Positions 4,961 through 5,195 of a stretch of DNA of 5,195 nucleotides are shown one piece after another. The position numbers and the translations under genes were made by a program. Origin of the DNA: Rikenellaceae bacterium UBA1749. Its GTDB lineage: Bacteria; Bacteroidota; Bacteroidia; Bacteroidales; Rikenellaceae. The stretch is taken from contig DCHP01000053.1 in NCBI GenBank assembly GCA_002315675.1, forward strand, positions 473 to 5,667. Direction: 5' to 3'. Positions within the stretch are counted from its first letter, which is position 1. Each line of letters opens with the position of its first letter. The notes beneath the pieces were generated by a model. It did not search any database, had not been told where the DNA came from, and saw only the letters and a program-made list of their open reading frames with translations.

Positions 4961-5195
4961 TCAAAACAAGTCATTCAGACAGACCGATACGTTTGCAATG
5001 CTGTTGTGTTTTGAATTGCTCAGGCCCATTGTTGTGAGCATTACTAAAAGGATGGAGTGCGATGGTTTGTGGTGTTTCGAGGTTCTGAATGCTGATATTT
5101 TGTTTGCCAGAGACTCTGCATAGTTCTCGGTTATGGTGAATTTGTTTTCAGAAAACTTGAGTTCACACAAGGTAAGCGTCTCCGCAGTTACGTCT
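4961..5195 (-). CDS. C-terminus of an AAA-family ATPase with a nuclease-like C-terminal domain (partial)
   Basis: The frame is open from the right edge to a TGA at 4963-4961, giving about 77 residues. The order CELKFSENKFTI, then YAESLANKISAFR, then a hydrophobic strand with LVMLTTMGL, and a final LNDLF matches the C-terminal end of Bacteroidota ATP-binding proteins of the ATPase_2/DUF234 or AAA_14/DUF4143 type, which commonly end in TTYGLK...VxMDDLF. In those proteins this part is a restriction-endonuclease-like fold; the Glu and Lys of CELKF fit the ExK half of a PD-(D/E)XK motif, with an Asp eight to ten residues earlier in DVTAETLTLCELK. The P-loop domain would lie outside the window, so nothing can be said about it. 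An internal TTG at 5170 is not a likely start, as the domain continues upstream. Such proteins are widespread in this phylum and of unclear function. It converges on the MBOAT operon and is probably unrelated to glycan synthesis. Confidence 0.75.
   Translation of the reverse strand, partial: DVTAETLTLCELKFSENKFTITENYAESLANKISAFRTSKHHKPSHSILLVMLTTMGLSNSKHNSIANVSVCLNDLF

Noticed and set aside
4939..5034. Short plus-strand frame starting ATGCTGGAC after a GGAG
   Set aside because: A purine-rich GGAG precedes it, but most of it is antisense to the ATPase C-terminus and the 31-residue peptide has no recognisable features.

Overview
The window looks like part of a surface-glycan (O-antigen, capsule or lipid A modification) region of a Bacteroidota genome, probably of the Bacteroidales. 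Three things suggest this. The DNA is AT-rich. Both promoters in the divergent intergenic region carry the Bacteroides-type -7 element TAnnTTTG. The protein variants (a sulfatase-fold phosphoethanolamine transferase, an AlgI-type MBOAT with a DltD/AlgX-like SGNH partner, and an AAA ATPase ending in a DLF tail) are common in that phylum. The species cannot be named from the sequence alone.

Layout, left to right. Bases 1-279 (+) hold only the C-terminal end of an acyltransferase-3 family membrane protein; all three forward frames are closed within the first 22 bases, so it is a remnant. Bases 325-504 (-) hold the decayed 5' end of a family 2 glycosyltransferase (GT2). Bases 517-2073 (-) encode an intact membrane-bound phosphoethanolamine transferase-like protein. 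Directly upstream of it (2073-2117, -) is a second GT2 start, cut to 14 codons, whose stop overlaps the transferase start as TGATG. The roughly 100-base divergent intergenic region (2118-2217) carries promoter elements for both directions. Bases 2218-3123 and 3126-4574 (+) form a tight two-gene operon: an SGNH-hydrolase-like protein followed by an MBOAT O-acyltransferase. Bases 4575-4960 contain no gene but are rich in structure: a weak hairpin, a three-unit hairpin array with an exact 51-base period whose last unit is a strong terminator, and a 17-base direct repeat at a 33-base period. Bases 4961-5195 (-) are the C-terminus of an AAA-family ATPase that runs off the right edge.

How the genes may work together (inference): the MBOAT carries an acyl group across the membrane and the SGNH partner helps place it on an extracytoplasmic glycan, while the divergent transferase adds phosphoethanolamine, probably to lipid A, core or another glycan. 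The broken acyltransferase and the two GT2 stubs show that this end of the locus has lost genes through repeated rearrangement. I found no clearly new biological system. The most unusual features are the paired GT2 stubs on either side of the transferase and the periodic hairpin array after the MBOAT gene.
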